From positions 1-41,923 of the forward strand of contig NW_003136311.1 of assembly GCF_000003605.2 (NCBI RefSeq): a DNA stretch of 41,923 nt. The letters run 5' to 3'. Position numbers and translations under genes: made by a program. Positions 11,850 through 22,899 of the stretch are shown here, piece after piece. The notes beneath the pieces were generated by a model. That model ran no database searches. It saw nothing but the letters and a program-made list of their open reading frames with translations, and was not told where the DNA came from. Positions within the stretch are counted from its first letter, which is position 1. Each line of letters begins with the position of its first letter. Source of the stretch: Saccoglossus kowalevskii (taxonomy: Eukaryota; Hemichordata; Enteropneusta; Harrimaniidae).

Positions 11850-12049
11850 CCTTAAGGCATTGTACACCTGCTCATTAATGAAAAATATGAATTTCCCTCC
11901 CATAAGGCTTTGTCCACTGGTCCACAGGTGTTAAATATAAATTTCTCTCCCATAATGATTTGTACACTGGCTCAATTGTGTAAAATATGCTTTTCCCTCC
12001 CATAAAGCATTGTACCCTTGTTCGATGGCGTACAATCAGAGTTTCTTTC
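11850..12049. repeat. Diverged four-unit island
   Basis: Four consecutive 50-bp units are strongly altered: 11850 (cttaaggcat, attaatgaaaaatatg, tttccctcc), 11900 (aaggctttgtccactggtcc), 11950 (aatgatttgtacactggc, gcttttccc) and 12000 (ataaagcattgtaccctt, ttcgatggcgtacaatcag). Length stays at 50 bp, unlike in the other islands. The units share ggtcc with gttaaat, and ataaagca with acccc/acccttg, with the two degenerate units at 1-100. This suggests an embedded former array edge. Flanking units are ordinary. Confidence 0.8.
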
Positions 12050-13200
12050 CCATAATGCATTGTACACCTGCTCAGTTGTGTAAAATGTGAATTTCTCTTC
12101 CATAATGCATTGTACACCTGCTCAGTAGTGTAAAATATGAATTTCTCTCCCATAATGCATTGTACACCTGCTCAGTTGTGTAAAATATGAATTTCTCTCC
12201 CATAATGCATTGTACACCTGCTCAGTTGAGTAAAATATGAATTTCTCTCCCATAATGCATTGTACACCTGCTCAGTGGTGTAAAATATGAATTTCTCTCC
12301 CATAATGCATTGTACACCTGTTCAGTAGTGTAAAATATGAATTTCTCTCCCATAATGCATTGTACACCTGCTCAGCTGTGTAAAATTTGAATTTCTCTCC
12401 CATAATGCATTGTACACCTGCTCTGGGGTGTAAAATATGAATTTCTCTCCCATAATGCATTGTACACCTGCTCAGTGGTGTAAAATATGAGTTTCTCTCC
12501 CATAATGCATTGTACACCTGCTCAGTAGTGTAAAATATGAATTTCTCTCCCATAATGCATTGTACACCTGCTCTGGGGTGTAAAATATGAATTTCTCTCC
12601 CATAATGCATTGTACACCTGCTCAGTGGTGTAAAATATGCATTTCTCTCCCATAATGCATTGTACACCTGCTCAGTGTGTGTAAAATATGAATTTCTCTC
12701 CCATAATGCATTGTACACCTGCTCAGTTGTGTAAAATATGAATTTCTCTCCCATAATGCATTGTACACCTGCTCAGTAGTGTAAAATATGAATTTCTCTC
12801 CCATAATGCATTGTACACCTGCTCAGTAGTGTAAAATATGAATTTCTCTCCCATAATGCATTGTACTCCTGCTCAGTGGTGTTAAATATGAATTTCTCTC
12901 CCATAATGCATTGTACACCAGCTCAGTGGTGTAAAATATGAATTTCTTTCCCATAATGCATTGTACACCTGCTCTGGGGTGTAAAATATGAATTTCTCTC
13001 CCATAATGCATTGTACACCTGCTCAGTAGTGTAAAATATGAATTTCTCTCCCATAATGCATTGTACACCTGCTCAGTTGTGTAAAATATGAATTTCTCTC
13101 CCATAATGCATTGTACACCTGCTCAGTTGTGTAAAATATGAATTTCTCTCCCATAATGCATTGTACACCTGCTCAGTAGTGTAAAATATGAATTTCTCTC

Positions 13201-13600
13201 CCATAATGCATTGTACACCTGCTCAGTGGTGTAAAGAATGAATTTCTCTCCCATAATGCATTGTACACCTGCTCAGTGATGTCAAATATGCACTTCTCTC
13301 CCATAATGCATTGTACACCTGCTCTGGGGTGTAAAGAATGAATTTCTCTCCCATAATGCATTGTACACCTGCTCAGTAGTGTAAAGTATGAATTTCTCTC
13401 CCATAATGCATTGTACACCTGCTCAGTGGTGTAAAATATGAATTTCTCTCCCATAATGCATTGTACACCTGCTCAGTTGTGTAAAATATGAATTTCTCTC
13501 CCATAATGCATTGTACACCTGCTCAGTAGTGTAAAATATGAATTTCTCTCCCATAATGCATTGTACACCTGTTCAGTGGTGTAAAATATGAATTTCTCTC
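13201..13600. repeat. Eight-unit D/H cassette, copy 3
   Basis: The order is identical to 501-900 and 1451-1850: GG with aaagaatg (13201), D (13251, here gtcaaatatg), H with aaagaatg (13301), AG with aaagtatg (13351), GG, TG, AG, gttcagtgg (13551). It is followed by an H unit, as at 1851. The copy begins abruptly at 13201, because the preceding units do not match those before 1451. Confidence 0.85.
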
Positions 13601-13700
13601 CCATAATGCATTGTACACCTGCTCTGGGGTGTAAAATATGAATTTCTCTCCCATAATGCATTGTACACCAGCTCAGTTGTGTAAAATATGAATTTCTCTC

Positions 13701-14000
13701 CCATAATGCATTGTACACCTGTTCAGTGGTGTAAAATATGAATTTCTCCCCCATAATGCATTGTACACCTGTTCAGTAGTGTAAAATATGAATTTCTCTC
13801 CCATAATGCATTGTACACCTGTTCAGTGGTGTAAAATATGAATTTCTCTCCCATAATGCATTGTACACCTGTTCAGTGGTGTAAAATATGAATTTCTCTC
13901 CCATAATGCATTGTACACCTGTTCAGTTGTGTAAAATATGAATTTCTCTTCCATAATGCATTGTACACCTGTTCAGTTGTATAAAATATGAATTTCTCTC
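13701..14000. repeat. Six-unit block shared with 37997-38296
   Basis: The units are: gttcagt ending tctccccc (13701), gttcagtag, gttcagtgg twice, gttcagttg with tctcttcc (13901), gttcagttgtataa (13951). The order at 37997-38296 is the same and includes the rare tctccccc ending and the rare gttgtataa state. The last two units also occur at 34347-34446. Confidence 0.85.
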
Positions 14001-14700
14001 CCATAATGCATTGTACACCTGCTCAGTTGTGTAAAGAATGAATTTCTCTCCCATAATGCATTGTACACCTGCTCGGTGGTGTAAAATATGAATTTCTCTC
14101 CCATAATGCATTGTACACCTGTTCAGTAGTGTAAAATATGAATTTCTCTCCCATAATGCATTGTACACCTGCTCAGTGGTGTAAAATATGAGTTTCTCTC
14201 CCATAATGCATTGTACACCTGCTCAGTAGTGAAAAATATGAATTTCTCTCCCATAATGCATTGTACACATGCTCAGTGGTGTAAAATATGAATTTCTCTC
14301 CCATAATACATTGTACACCTGCTCAGTTGTGTAAAATATGCATTTCTCTCCCATAATGCATTGTACACCTGCTCTGGGGTGTAAAATATGAATTTCTCTC
14401 CCATAATGCATTGTACACCTGCTCTGGGGTGTAAAATATGAATTTCTCTCCCATAATGCATTGTACACCTGCTCAGTGGTGTAAAATATGAATTTCTCTC
14501 CCTTAATGCATTGTACACCTGCTCTGGGGTGTAAAATATGAATTTCTCTCCCATAATGCATTGTACACCTGCTCATTTGTGTAAAATATGAATTTCTCTC
14601 CCATAATGCATTGTACACCTGTTCAGTGGTGTTAAATATGAATTTCTCTCCCATAATGCATTGTACATCTGCTCAGTTGTGTAAAATATGCATTTCTCTC

Positions 14701-15750
14701 CCATAATGCATTGTACACATGCTCATTTGTGTAAAATATGAATTTCTCTCCCATAATGCATTGTACACCTTCTCAGTGGTGTTAAATATGAATTTCTCTC
14801 CCATAATGCATTGTACACCTGCTCAGTTGTGTAAAATATGTATTTCTCTCCCATAATGCATTGTACACCTGTTCAGTGGTGTAAAGAATGAATTTCCCTC
14901 CCATAATGCATTGTACACCTGCTCAGTTGTGTAAAATATGAATTTCTCTCCCATAATGCATTGTACACCTTCTCAGTGGTGTTAAATATGAATTTCTCTC
15001 CCATAATGCATTGTACACATGCTCAGTGGTGTTAAATATGAATTTCTCTCCCATAATGCATTGTACACCTGCTCAGTTGTGTAAAATATGAATTTTTCTC
15101 CCATAATGCATTGTACACCTTCTCAGTGGTGTTAAATATGAATTTCTCTCCCATAATGCATTGTACACCTTCTCAGTGGTGTTAAATATGAATTTCTCTC
15201 CCATAATGCATTGTACACATGCTCAGTGGTGTTATATATGAATTTCTCTCCCATAATGCATTGGACACCTGCTCAGTTGTGTAAAATATGAATTTCTCTC
15301 CCATAATGCATTGTACACATGCTCAGTAGTGTTAAATATGAATTTCTCTCCCATAATGCATTGTACACCTGCTCATTTGTGTAAAATATGCATTTCTCTC
15401 CCATAATGCATTGTACACCTGCTCAGTTGTGTAAAATATGAACTTCTCTCCCATAATGCATTGTACACCTTCTCAGTGGTGTTAAATATGAATTTCTCTC
15501 CCATAATGCATTGTACACCTTCTCAGTGGTGTTAAATATGAATTTCTCTCCCATAATGCATTGTACACATGCTCAGTGGTGTTAAATATGAATTTCTCTC
15601 CCATAATGCATTGTACACCTGCTCTGTTGTGTAAAATATGAATTTCTCTCCCATAATGCATTGTACACATGCTCAGTGGTGTTAAATATGAATTTCTCTC
15701 CCATAATGCATTGTACACCTGCTCAGTTGTGTAAAATATGCATTTCTCTC
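14701..15750. repeat. F/M block, 21-unit copy
   Basis: This copies 4249-5348 in order, including the ttatatatg unit (15201) and the gctctgttgt unit (15601). Exactly one unit is missing: the TG/gca unit that sits at 4899-4948. Private changes include ttggacacc at 15251, gtagtgttaaat at 15301 and aacttctctc at 15401. The loss of one whole unit within an otherwise collinear kilobase is what unequal exchange or slippage by one unit would give. Confidence 0.9.
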
Positions 15751-16601
15751 CCATAATGCATTGTACACCTGCTCATTTGTGCAAAATATGCATTTCTCTC
15801 CCATAATGCATTGTACACCTGCTCAGTTGTGTAAAATATGAATTTCTCTCCCATAATGCATTGTACACATGTTCAGTGGTGTTAAATATGAATTTCCCTC
15901 CCATAATGCATTGTACACCTGCTCAGTTGTGTAAAATATGAATTTCTCTCCCATAATGCATTGTACACCTGTTCAGTGGTGTAAAGAATGAATTTCTCTC
16001 CCATAATGCATTGTACACCTGCTCTGGGATGTAAAGAATGAATTTCTCTCCCATAATGCATTGTACACCTGCTCGGTGGTGTAAAATATGAATTTCTCTC
16101 CCATAATGCATTGTACACCTGTTCAGTAGTGTAAAATATGAATTTCTCTCCCATAATGCATTGTACACCTGCTCAGTTGTGTAAAATTTGAGTTTCTCTC
16201 CCATAATGCATTGCACACCTGCTCAGTTGTGTAAAATATGAATTTCTCTTCCATAATGCATTGTACACCTGTTCAGTTGTGTAAAATATGAATTTCTCTT
16301 CCATAATGCATTGTACACCTGTTCAGTGGTGTAAAATATGAATTTCTCTCCCATAATGCATTGTACACCTGCTCAGTTGTGTAAAATATGAATTTCTCTC
16401 CCATAATGCATTGTACACCTGCTCAGTTGTGTAAAATATGAATTTCTCTCCCATAATGCATTGTACACCTGCTCTGGGGTGTAAAGAATGAATTTCTCTC
16501 CCATAATGCATTGTACACCTGCTCGGTGGTGTAAAATATGAATTTCTTCTCCCATAATGCATTGTACACCTGTTCAGTAGGGTAAAATATGAATTTCTCT
16601 C

Positions 16602-17601
16602 CCATAATGCATTGTACACCTGCTCAGTTGTGTAAAATATGAATTTCTCTCCCATAATGCATTGTACACCTGTTCAGTAGTGTAAAATATGAATTTCTCT
16701 CCCATAATGCATTGTACACCTGCTCAGTTGTGTAAAATATGAATTTCTCTCCCATAATGCATTGTACACCTGCTCAGTAGTGTAAAATATGAATTTCTCT
16801 CCCATAATGCATTGTACACCTGCTCAGTGGTGTAAAATATGAATTTCTCTCCCATAATGCATTGTACACCTGTTCAGTGGTGTAAAATATGAATTTCTCT
16901 CCCATAATGCATTGTACACCTGTTCAGTGGTGTAAAATATGAATTTCTCTCCCATAATGCATTGTACACCTGCTCAGTTGTGTAAAATATGAATTTCTCT
17001 CCCATAATGCATTGTACACCTGTTCAGTAGTGTAAAATATGAATTTCTCTCCCATAATGCATTGTACACCTGCTCAGTGGTGTAAAATATGAATTTCTCT
17101 CCCATAATGCATTGTACACCTGCTCAGTTGTGTAAAATATGAATTTCTCTCCCATAATGCATTGTACACCTGCTCAGTTGTGTAAAATATGAATTTCTCT
17201 CCCATAATGCATTGTACACCTGTTCAGTGGTGTAAAATATGAATTTCTCTCCCATAATGCATTGTACACCTGCTCAGTTGTGTAAAATATGAATTTCTCT
17301 CCCATAATGCATTGTACACCTGCTCAGTTGTGTAAAATATGCATTTCTCTCCCATAATGCATTGTACACCTGCTCAGTGGTGTAAAATATGAATTTCTCT
17401 CCTATAATGCATTGTACACCTGTTCAGTGGTGTAAAATATGAATTTCTCTCGCATAATGCATTGTACACCTGTTCAGTGGTGTAAAATATGAATTTCTCT
17501 CCCATAATGCATTGTACACCTGCTCAGTTGTGTAAAATATGAATTTCTCTCCCATAATGCATTGTACACCTGCTCAGTTGTGTAAAATATGAATTTCTCT
17601 C
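16602..17601. repeat. Low-diversity run of 20 units
   Basis: These units vary almost only at positions 22 (C/T) and 28 (G/T/A). None of the marker subfamilies H, E, D, F, M, L, N, P, Q, R, U or S appears. Exceptions are one gca unit (17302) and single changes at two unit starts (cctataatg at 17402, cgcataatg at 17452). This is the most uniform kilobase I noticed and may be a recently homogenised or expanded part of the array. Confidence 0.6.
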
Positions 17602-17999
17602 CCATAATGCATTGTACACCAGCTCAGTTGTGTAAAATATGAATTTCTCTCCCATAATGCATTGTACACCTGCTCAGTTGTGTAAAATATGAATTTCTCT
17701 CCCATAATGCGTTGTACACCTGCTCAGTTGTGTATAATATGAATTTCTCTCCATAATGCATTGTACTCATGCTCAGTTGTGTAAAATATGAATTTCTCTC
17801 CCATAATGCGTTGTACACCAGCTCAGTTGTGTAAAATATGAATTTCTCTCCCATAATGCATTGTACACCTGCTCAGTTGTGTAAAATATGAATTTCTCTC
17901 CCATAATGCGTTGTACACCTGCTCAGTTGTGTATAATATGAATTTCTCTCCATAATGCATTGTACTCATGCTCAGTGGTGTAAAATATGAATTTCTCTC
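17602..17999. repeat. Tandem duplication of a 199-bp four-unit segment
   Basis: Segments 17602-17800 and 17801-17999 are adjacent copies differing at only two positions: gcattg versus gcgttg in the first unit, and cagttg versus cagtgg in the last. Both hold, in order, a unit with accagctcag, a TG unit, a 49-bp unit with gcgttg and gtataat, and a unit with tactcatg. The one-base deletion in the third unit is in both copies, so it predates the duplication, which must be recent. Confidence 0.92.
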
Positions 18000-19149
18000 C
18001 CAAAATGCATTGTACACCTGCTCAGTTGTGTAAAATATGAATTTCTCTCCCATAATGCATTGTACACCTGCTCAGTTGTGTAAAATATGAATTTCTCTCC
18101 CATAATGCATTGTACACCTGCTCAGTTGTGTAAAATATGAATTTCTCTCCCATAATGCATTGTACACCTGCTCAGTGGTGTTAAATTTGTAGTTCTCTCC
18201 CATAATGCATTGTACACCTGCTCAGTTGTGTAAAATATGAATTTCTCTCCCATAATGCATTGTACACCTGCTCAGTGGTGTAAAATATGAATTTCTCTCC
18301 CATAATGCATTGTACACCTGTTCAGTGGTGTAAAATATGAATTTCTCTCCCATAATGCATTGTACACCTGCTCTGGGGTGTAAAATATGAATTTCTTTCC
18401 CATAATGCATTGTACACCTGTTCAGTAGTGTAAAGTATGAATTTCTCTCCCATAATGCATTGTACACCTGCTCAGTGGTGTAAAGAATGAATTTCTCTCC
18501 CATAATGCATTGTACACCTGTTCAGTGGTGTAAAATATGAATTTCTTTCCCATAATGCATTGTACACCTGCTCTGGGGTGTAAAATATGAATTTCTCTCA
18601 CATAATGCATTGTACACCTGCTCAGTGGTGTAAAATATGCACTTCTCTCCCATAATGCATTGTACACCTGCTCTGGGGTGTAAATAATGAATTTCTCTCC
18701 CATAATGCATTGTTCACCTGCTCAGTGGTGTAAAATATGAATTTCTCTCCCATAATGCATTGTACACCTGTTCAGTAGTGTAAAATATGAATTTCTCTCC
18801 CATAATGCATTGTACACCTGCTCAGTTGTGTAAAATTTGAGTTTCTCTCCCATAATGCATTGTACACCTGCTCAGTGGTGTAAAGTATGAATTTCTCTCC
18901 CATAATGCATTGTACACCTGCTCAGTTGTGTAAAATATGAATTTCTCTCCCATAATGCATTGTACACCTGCTCAGTAGTGTAAAATATGAATTTCTCTCC
19001 CATAATGCATTGTATACCTGCTCAGTGGTGTTAAATATGAATTTCTCTCCCATAATGCATTGTACACCTGCTCAGTTGTGTAAAATATGAATTTCTCTTC
19101 CATAATGCATTGTACACATGCTCAGTGGTGTAAAATATGAATTTCTCTC

Positions 19150-19849
19150 CCATAATGCATTGTACACCTGCTCAGCTGTGTAAAATATGCATTTCTCTCC
19201 CATAATGCATTGTACACCTGTTCAGTGGTGTAAAATATACATTTCTCTCCCATAATGCATTATACACCTGCTCAGTGGTGTAAAATATGAATTTCTCTCC
19301 CATAATGCATTGTACACCTGCTCAGTGGTGTAAAATATGAATTTCTCTCCCATAATGCATTGTACACCTGCTCAGTTGTGTAAAATATGAATTTCTCTCC
19401 CATAATGCATTGTACACCTGTTCAGTAGTGTAAAATATGAATTTCTCTCCCATAATGCATTGTACACCTGCTCAGTGGTGTAAAATATGAATTTCTCTCC
19501 CATAATGCATTGTACACCTGCTCAGTTGTGTAAAATATGAATTTCTCTCCCATAATGCATTGTACACCTGTTCAGTGGTGTAAAATATGAATTTCTCTCC
19601 CATAATGCATTGTACACCTGCTCAGTTGTGTAAAATATGCATTTCTCTCCCATAATGCATTGTACACCTGTTCAGTGGTGTAAAATATACATTTCTCTCC
19701 CATAATGCATTATACACCTGCTCAGTGGTGTAAAATATGCATTTCTCTCCCATAATGCATTGTACACCTGCTCAGTGGTGTAAAATATGAATTTCTCTCC
19801 CATAATGCATTGTACACCTGCTCAGTTGTGTAAAATACGAATTTCTCTT
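19150..19849. repeat. 450-bp-period duplication
   Basis: Units 19150-19399 (TG-like with gca, gttcagtgg with aaaatatac, GG with attatacacc, GG, TG) recur at 19600-19849, nine units away, with the same order and both rare markers, aaaatatac and attatacacc. Differences are few: cagctg versus cagttg, and gaa versus gca in the third unit. The four units between the copies (19400-19599) are ordinary. This is a tandem higher-order pair. Confidence 0.85.
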
Positions 19850-20249
19850 CCATAATGCATTGTACACCTGCTCAGTTGTGTAAAATATGAATTTCACTCC
19901 CATAATGCATTGTACACCTGCTCAGTTGTGTAAAATATGAATTTCTCTCCCATAATGCATTGTACACCTGCTCAGTAGTGTAAAATATGAATTTCTCTCC
20001 CATAATGCATTGTACACCTGCTCTGGGGTGTAAAATAAGAATTTCTCTCCCATAATGCATTGTAAACCTGCTCAGTTGTGTAAAATATGAATTTCTCTCC
20101 CATAATGCATTGTACACATGCTCAGTAGTGTAAAATATGAATTTCTCTCCCATAATGCATTGTACACATGCTCAGTGGTGTTAATTATGAATTTCTCTCC
20201 CATAATGCATTGTACACCTGCTCAGTTGTGTAAAATATGCATTTCTCTC

Positions 20250-20849
20250 CCATAATGCATTGTACACCTGTTCAGTGGTGTAAAATATGAATTTCTCTCC
20301 CATAATGCATTGTATACCTGCTCAGTTGTGTAAAATATGAATTTCTCTCCCATAATGCATTGTACACCTGCTCTGGGGTGTAAGGAATGAATTTCTCTCC
20401 CATAATGCATTGTACACCTGCTCGGTGGTGTAAAATATGAATTTCTCTCCCATAATGCATTGTACACCTGATCAGTAGTGTAAAATATGAATTTCTCTCC
20501 CATAATGCATTGTACACCTGCTCAGTTGTGTAAAATTTGAGTTTCTCTCCCATAATGCATTGTACACCTGCTCAGTTGTGTAAAATATGAATTTCTCTCC
20601 CATAATGCATTGTACACCTGCTCAGTTGTGTAAAATTTGAGTTTCTCTCCCATAATGCATTGTACACCTGCTCAGTTGTGTAAAATATGAATTTCTCTTC
20701 CATAATGCATTGTACACCTGTTCACTGGTGTAAAATATGAATTTCTCTCCCATAATGCATTGTACACCTGTTCAGTAGTGTAAAATATGAATTTCTCTCC
20801 CATAATGCATTGTACACCTGCTCAGTTGTGTAAAATATGAATTTCTCTC
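20250..20849. repeat. E/P cassette, 12-unit copy
   Basis: The order is: gttcagtgg, TG with tatacctg (20300), H with aaggaatg (20350), E (20400), gatcagtag (20450), P, TG, P, TG with tctcttcc, gttcactgg (20700), gttcagtag, TG. The block at 22350-22899 has the same order and the same rare tatacctg, gatcagtag and gttcactgg states, but one unit fewer. Confidence 0.88.
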
Positions 20850-21049
20850 CCATAATGCATTGTACACCTGCTGTGGGGTGTAAAGAATGAATTTCTCTCC
20901 CATAATGCATTGTACACCTGCTCTGGGGTGTAAAATATGAATTTCTCTCCCATAATGCATTGTACACCTGCTCAGTGGTGTAAAATATGAACTTCTCTTC
21001 CATAATGCATTGTACACCAGTTCAGTAGTGTAAAATATGAATTTCTCTC
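20850..21049. repeat. Four-unit U/H/S cassette, copy 2
   Basis: The same four rare units in the same order as 8050-8249 and 36247-36446. Here it follows directly on the E/P cassette and is followed by H with aaaatatg (21050), gttcagtgg and AG units. In the 36-kb copy, H with aaaatatg also follows, and an acacatgttcagtgg unit comes after it. Confidence 0.88.
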
Positions 21050-21349
21050 CCATAATGCATTGTACACCTGCTCTGGGGTGTAAAATATGAATTTCTCTCC
21101 CATAATGCATTGTACACCTGTTCAGTGGTGTAAAATATGAATTTCTCTCCCATAATGCATTGTACACCTGCTCAGTAGTGTAAAATATGAATTTCTCTCC
21201 CATAATGCATTGTACACCTGCTCATTTGTGTAAAATATGAATTTCTCTCCCATAATGCATTGTACACATGCTCAGTGGTGTTAAATATGAATTTCTCTCC
21301 CATAATGCATTGTACACCTGCTCAGTTGTGTAAAATATGCATTTCTCTC

Positions 21350-21999
21350 CCATAATGCATTGTACACCTGCTCATTTGTGTAAAATATGAATTTCTCTCC
21401 CATAATGCATTGTACACCTTCTCAGTGGTGTTAAATATGAATTTCTCTCCCATAATGCATTGTACACCTGCTCAGTTGTGTAAAATATGTATTTCTCTCC
21501 CATAATGCATTGTACACCTGTTCAGTGGTGTAAAGAAAGAATTTCTCTCCCATAATGCATTGTACACCTGCTCAGTTGTGTAAAATATGAATTTCTCTCC
21601 CATAATGCATTGTACACCTTCTCAGTGGTGTTAAATATGAATTTCTCTTCCATAATGCATTGTACACATGCTCAGTGGTGTTAAATATGAATTTCTCTCC
21701 CATAATGCATTGTACACCTGCTCAGTTGTGTAAAATATGAATTTCTCTCCCATAATGCATTGTACACCTTCTCAGTGGTGTTAAATATGAATTTCTCTCC
21801 CATAATGCATTGTACACCTTCTCAGTGGTGTTAAATATGAATTTCTCTCCCATAATGCATTGTACACATGCTCAGTGGTGTTATATATGAATTTCTCTCC
21901 CATAATGCATTGTACACCTGCTCAGTTGTGTAAAATATGAATTTCTCTCCCATAATGCATTGTACACATGCTCAGTGGTGTTAAATATGAATTTCTCTC
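21350..21999. repeat. F/M block, 13-unit copy
   Basis: Matches 4249-4898 unit for unit: L, F, TG with gta, gttcagtgg with aaaga, TG, F, M, TG, F, F, M with ttatatatg, TG, M. Collinearity stops at 22000, where an AG unit and a ggtcagtaggg unit replace the expected TG/gca and L units. Private changes include aaagaaagaa at 21500 and tctcttcc at 21600. Confidence 0.88.
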
Positions 22000-22349
22000 C
22001 CATAATGCATTGTACACCTGCTCAGTAGTGTAAAATATGAATTTCTCTCCCATAATGCATTGTACACCTGGTCAGTAGGGTAAAATATGAATTTCTCTCC
22101 CATAATGCATTGTACACCTTCTCAGTGGTGTTAAATATGAATTTCTCTCCCATAATGCATTGTACACCTGCTCAGTGGTGTAAAATATGAATTTCTCTCC
22201 CATAATGCATTGTACACCTGCTCAGTGGTGTAAAATATGAATTTCTCTCCCATAATGCATTGTACACCTGCTCAGTTGTGTAAAATATGAATTTCTCTCC
22301 CATAATGCATTGTACACATGTTCAGTAGTGTAAAATATGAATTTCTCTC

Positions 22350-22899
22350 CCATAATGCATTGTACACCTGTTCAGTGGTGTAAAATATGAATTTCTCTCC
22401 CATAATGCATTGTATACCTGCTCAGTTGTGTAAAGAATGAATTTCTCTCCCATAATGCATTGCACACCTGCTCGGTGGTGTAAAATATGAATTTCTCTCC
22501 CATAATGCATTGTACACCTGATCAGTAGTGTAAAATATGAATTTCTCTCCCATAATGCATTGTACACCTGCTCAGTTGTGTAAAATTTGAGTTTCTCTCC
22601 CATAATGCATTGTACACCTGCTCAGTTGTGTAAAAGATGAATTTCTCTCCCATAATGCATTGTACACCTGCTCAGTTGTGTAAAATTTGAGTTTCTCTCC
22701 CATAATGCATTGTACATCTGCTCAGTTGTGTAAAATATGAATTTCTCTTCCATAATGCATTGTACACCTGTTCACTGGTGTAAAATATGAATTTCTCTCC
22801 CATAATGCATTGTACACCTGTTCAGTAGTGTAAAATATGAATTTCTCTCCCATAATGCATTGTACACCTGCTCAGTTGTGTAAAGTATGAATTTCTCTC
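22350..22899. repeat. E/P cassette, 11-unit copy with hybrid unit
   Basis: Collinear with 20250-20849, about 2.1 kb away, except that the two units TG/tatacctg and H/aaggaatg of the other copy are one unit here. Unit 22400 has tatacctg and gttgt from the first and aaagaatg from the second. A crossover inside the unit that removed exactly 50 bp explains this. Private changes include gcacacc at 22450, aaaagatg at 22600 and acatctg at 22700. Confidence 0.88.

Noticed and set aside
11875-12153. Open frame persisting through diverged units, as a hint of ancestral coding
   Set aside because: Four 50-bp units with scattered substitutions can stay open by chance in one frame, and nothing outside the repeat is encoded.
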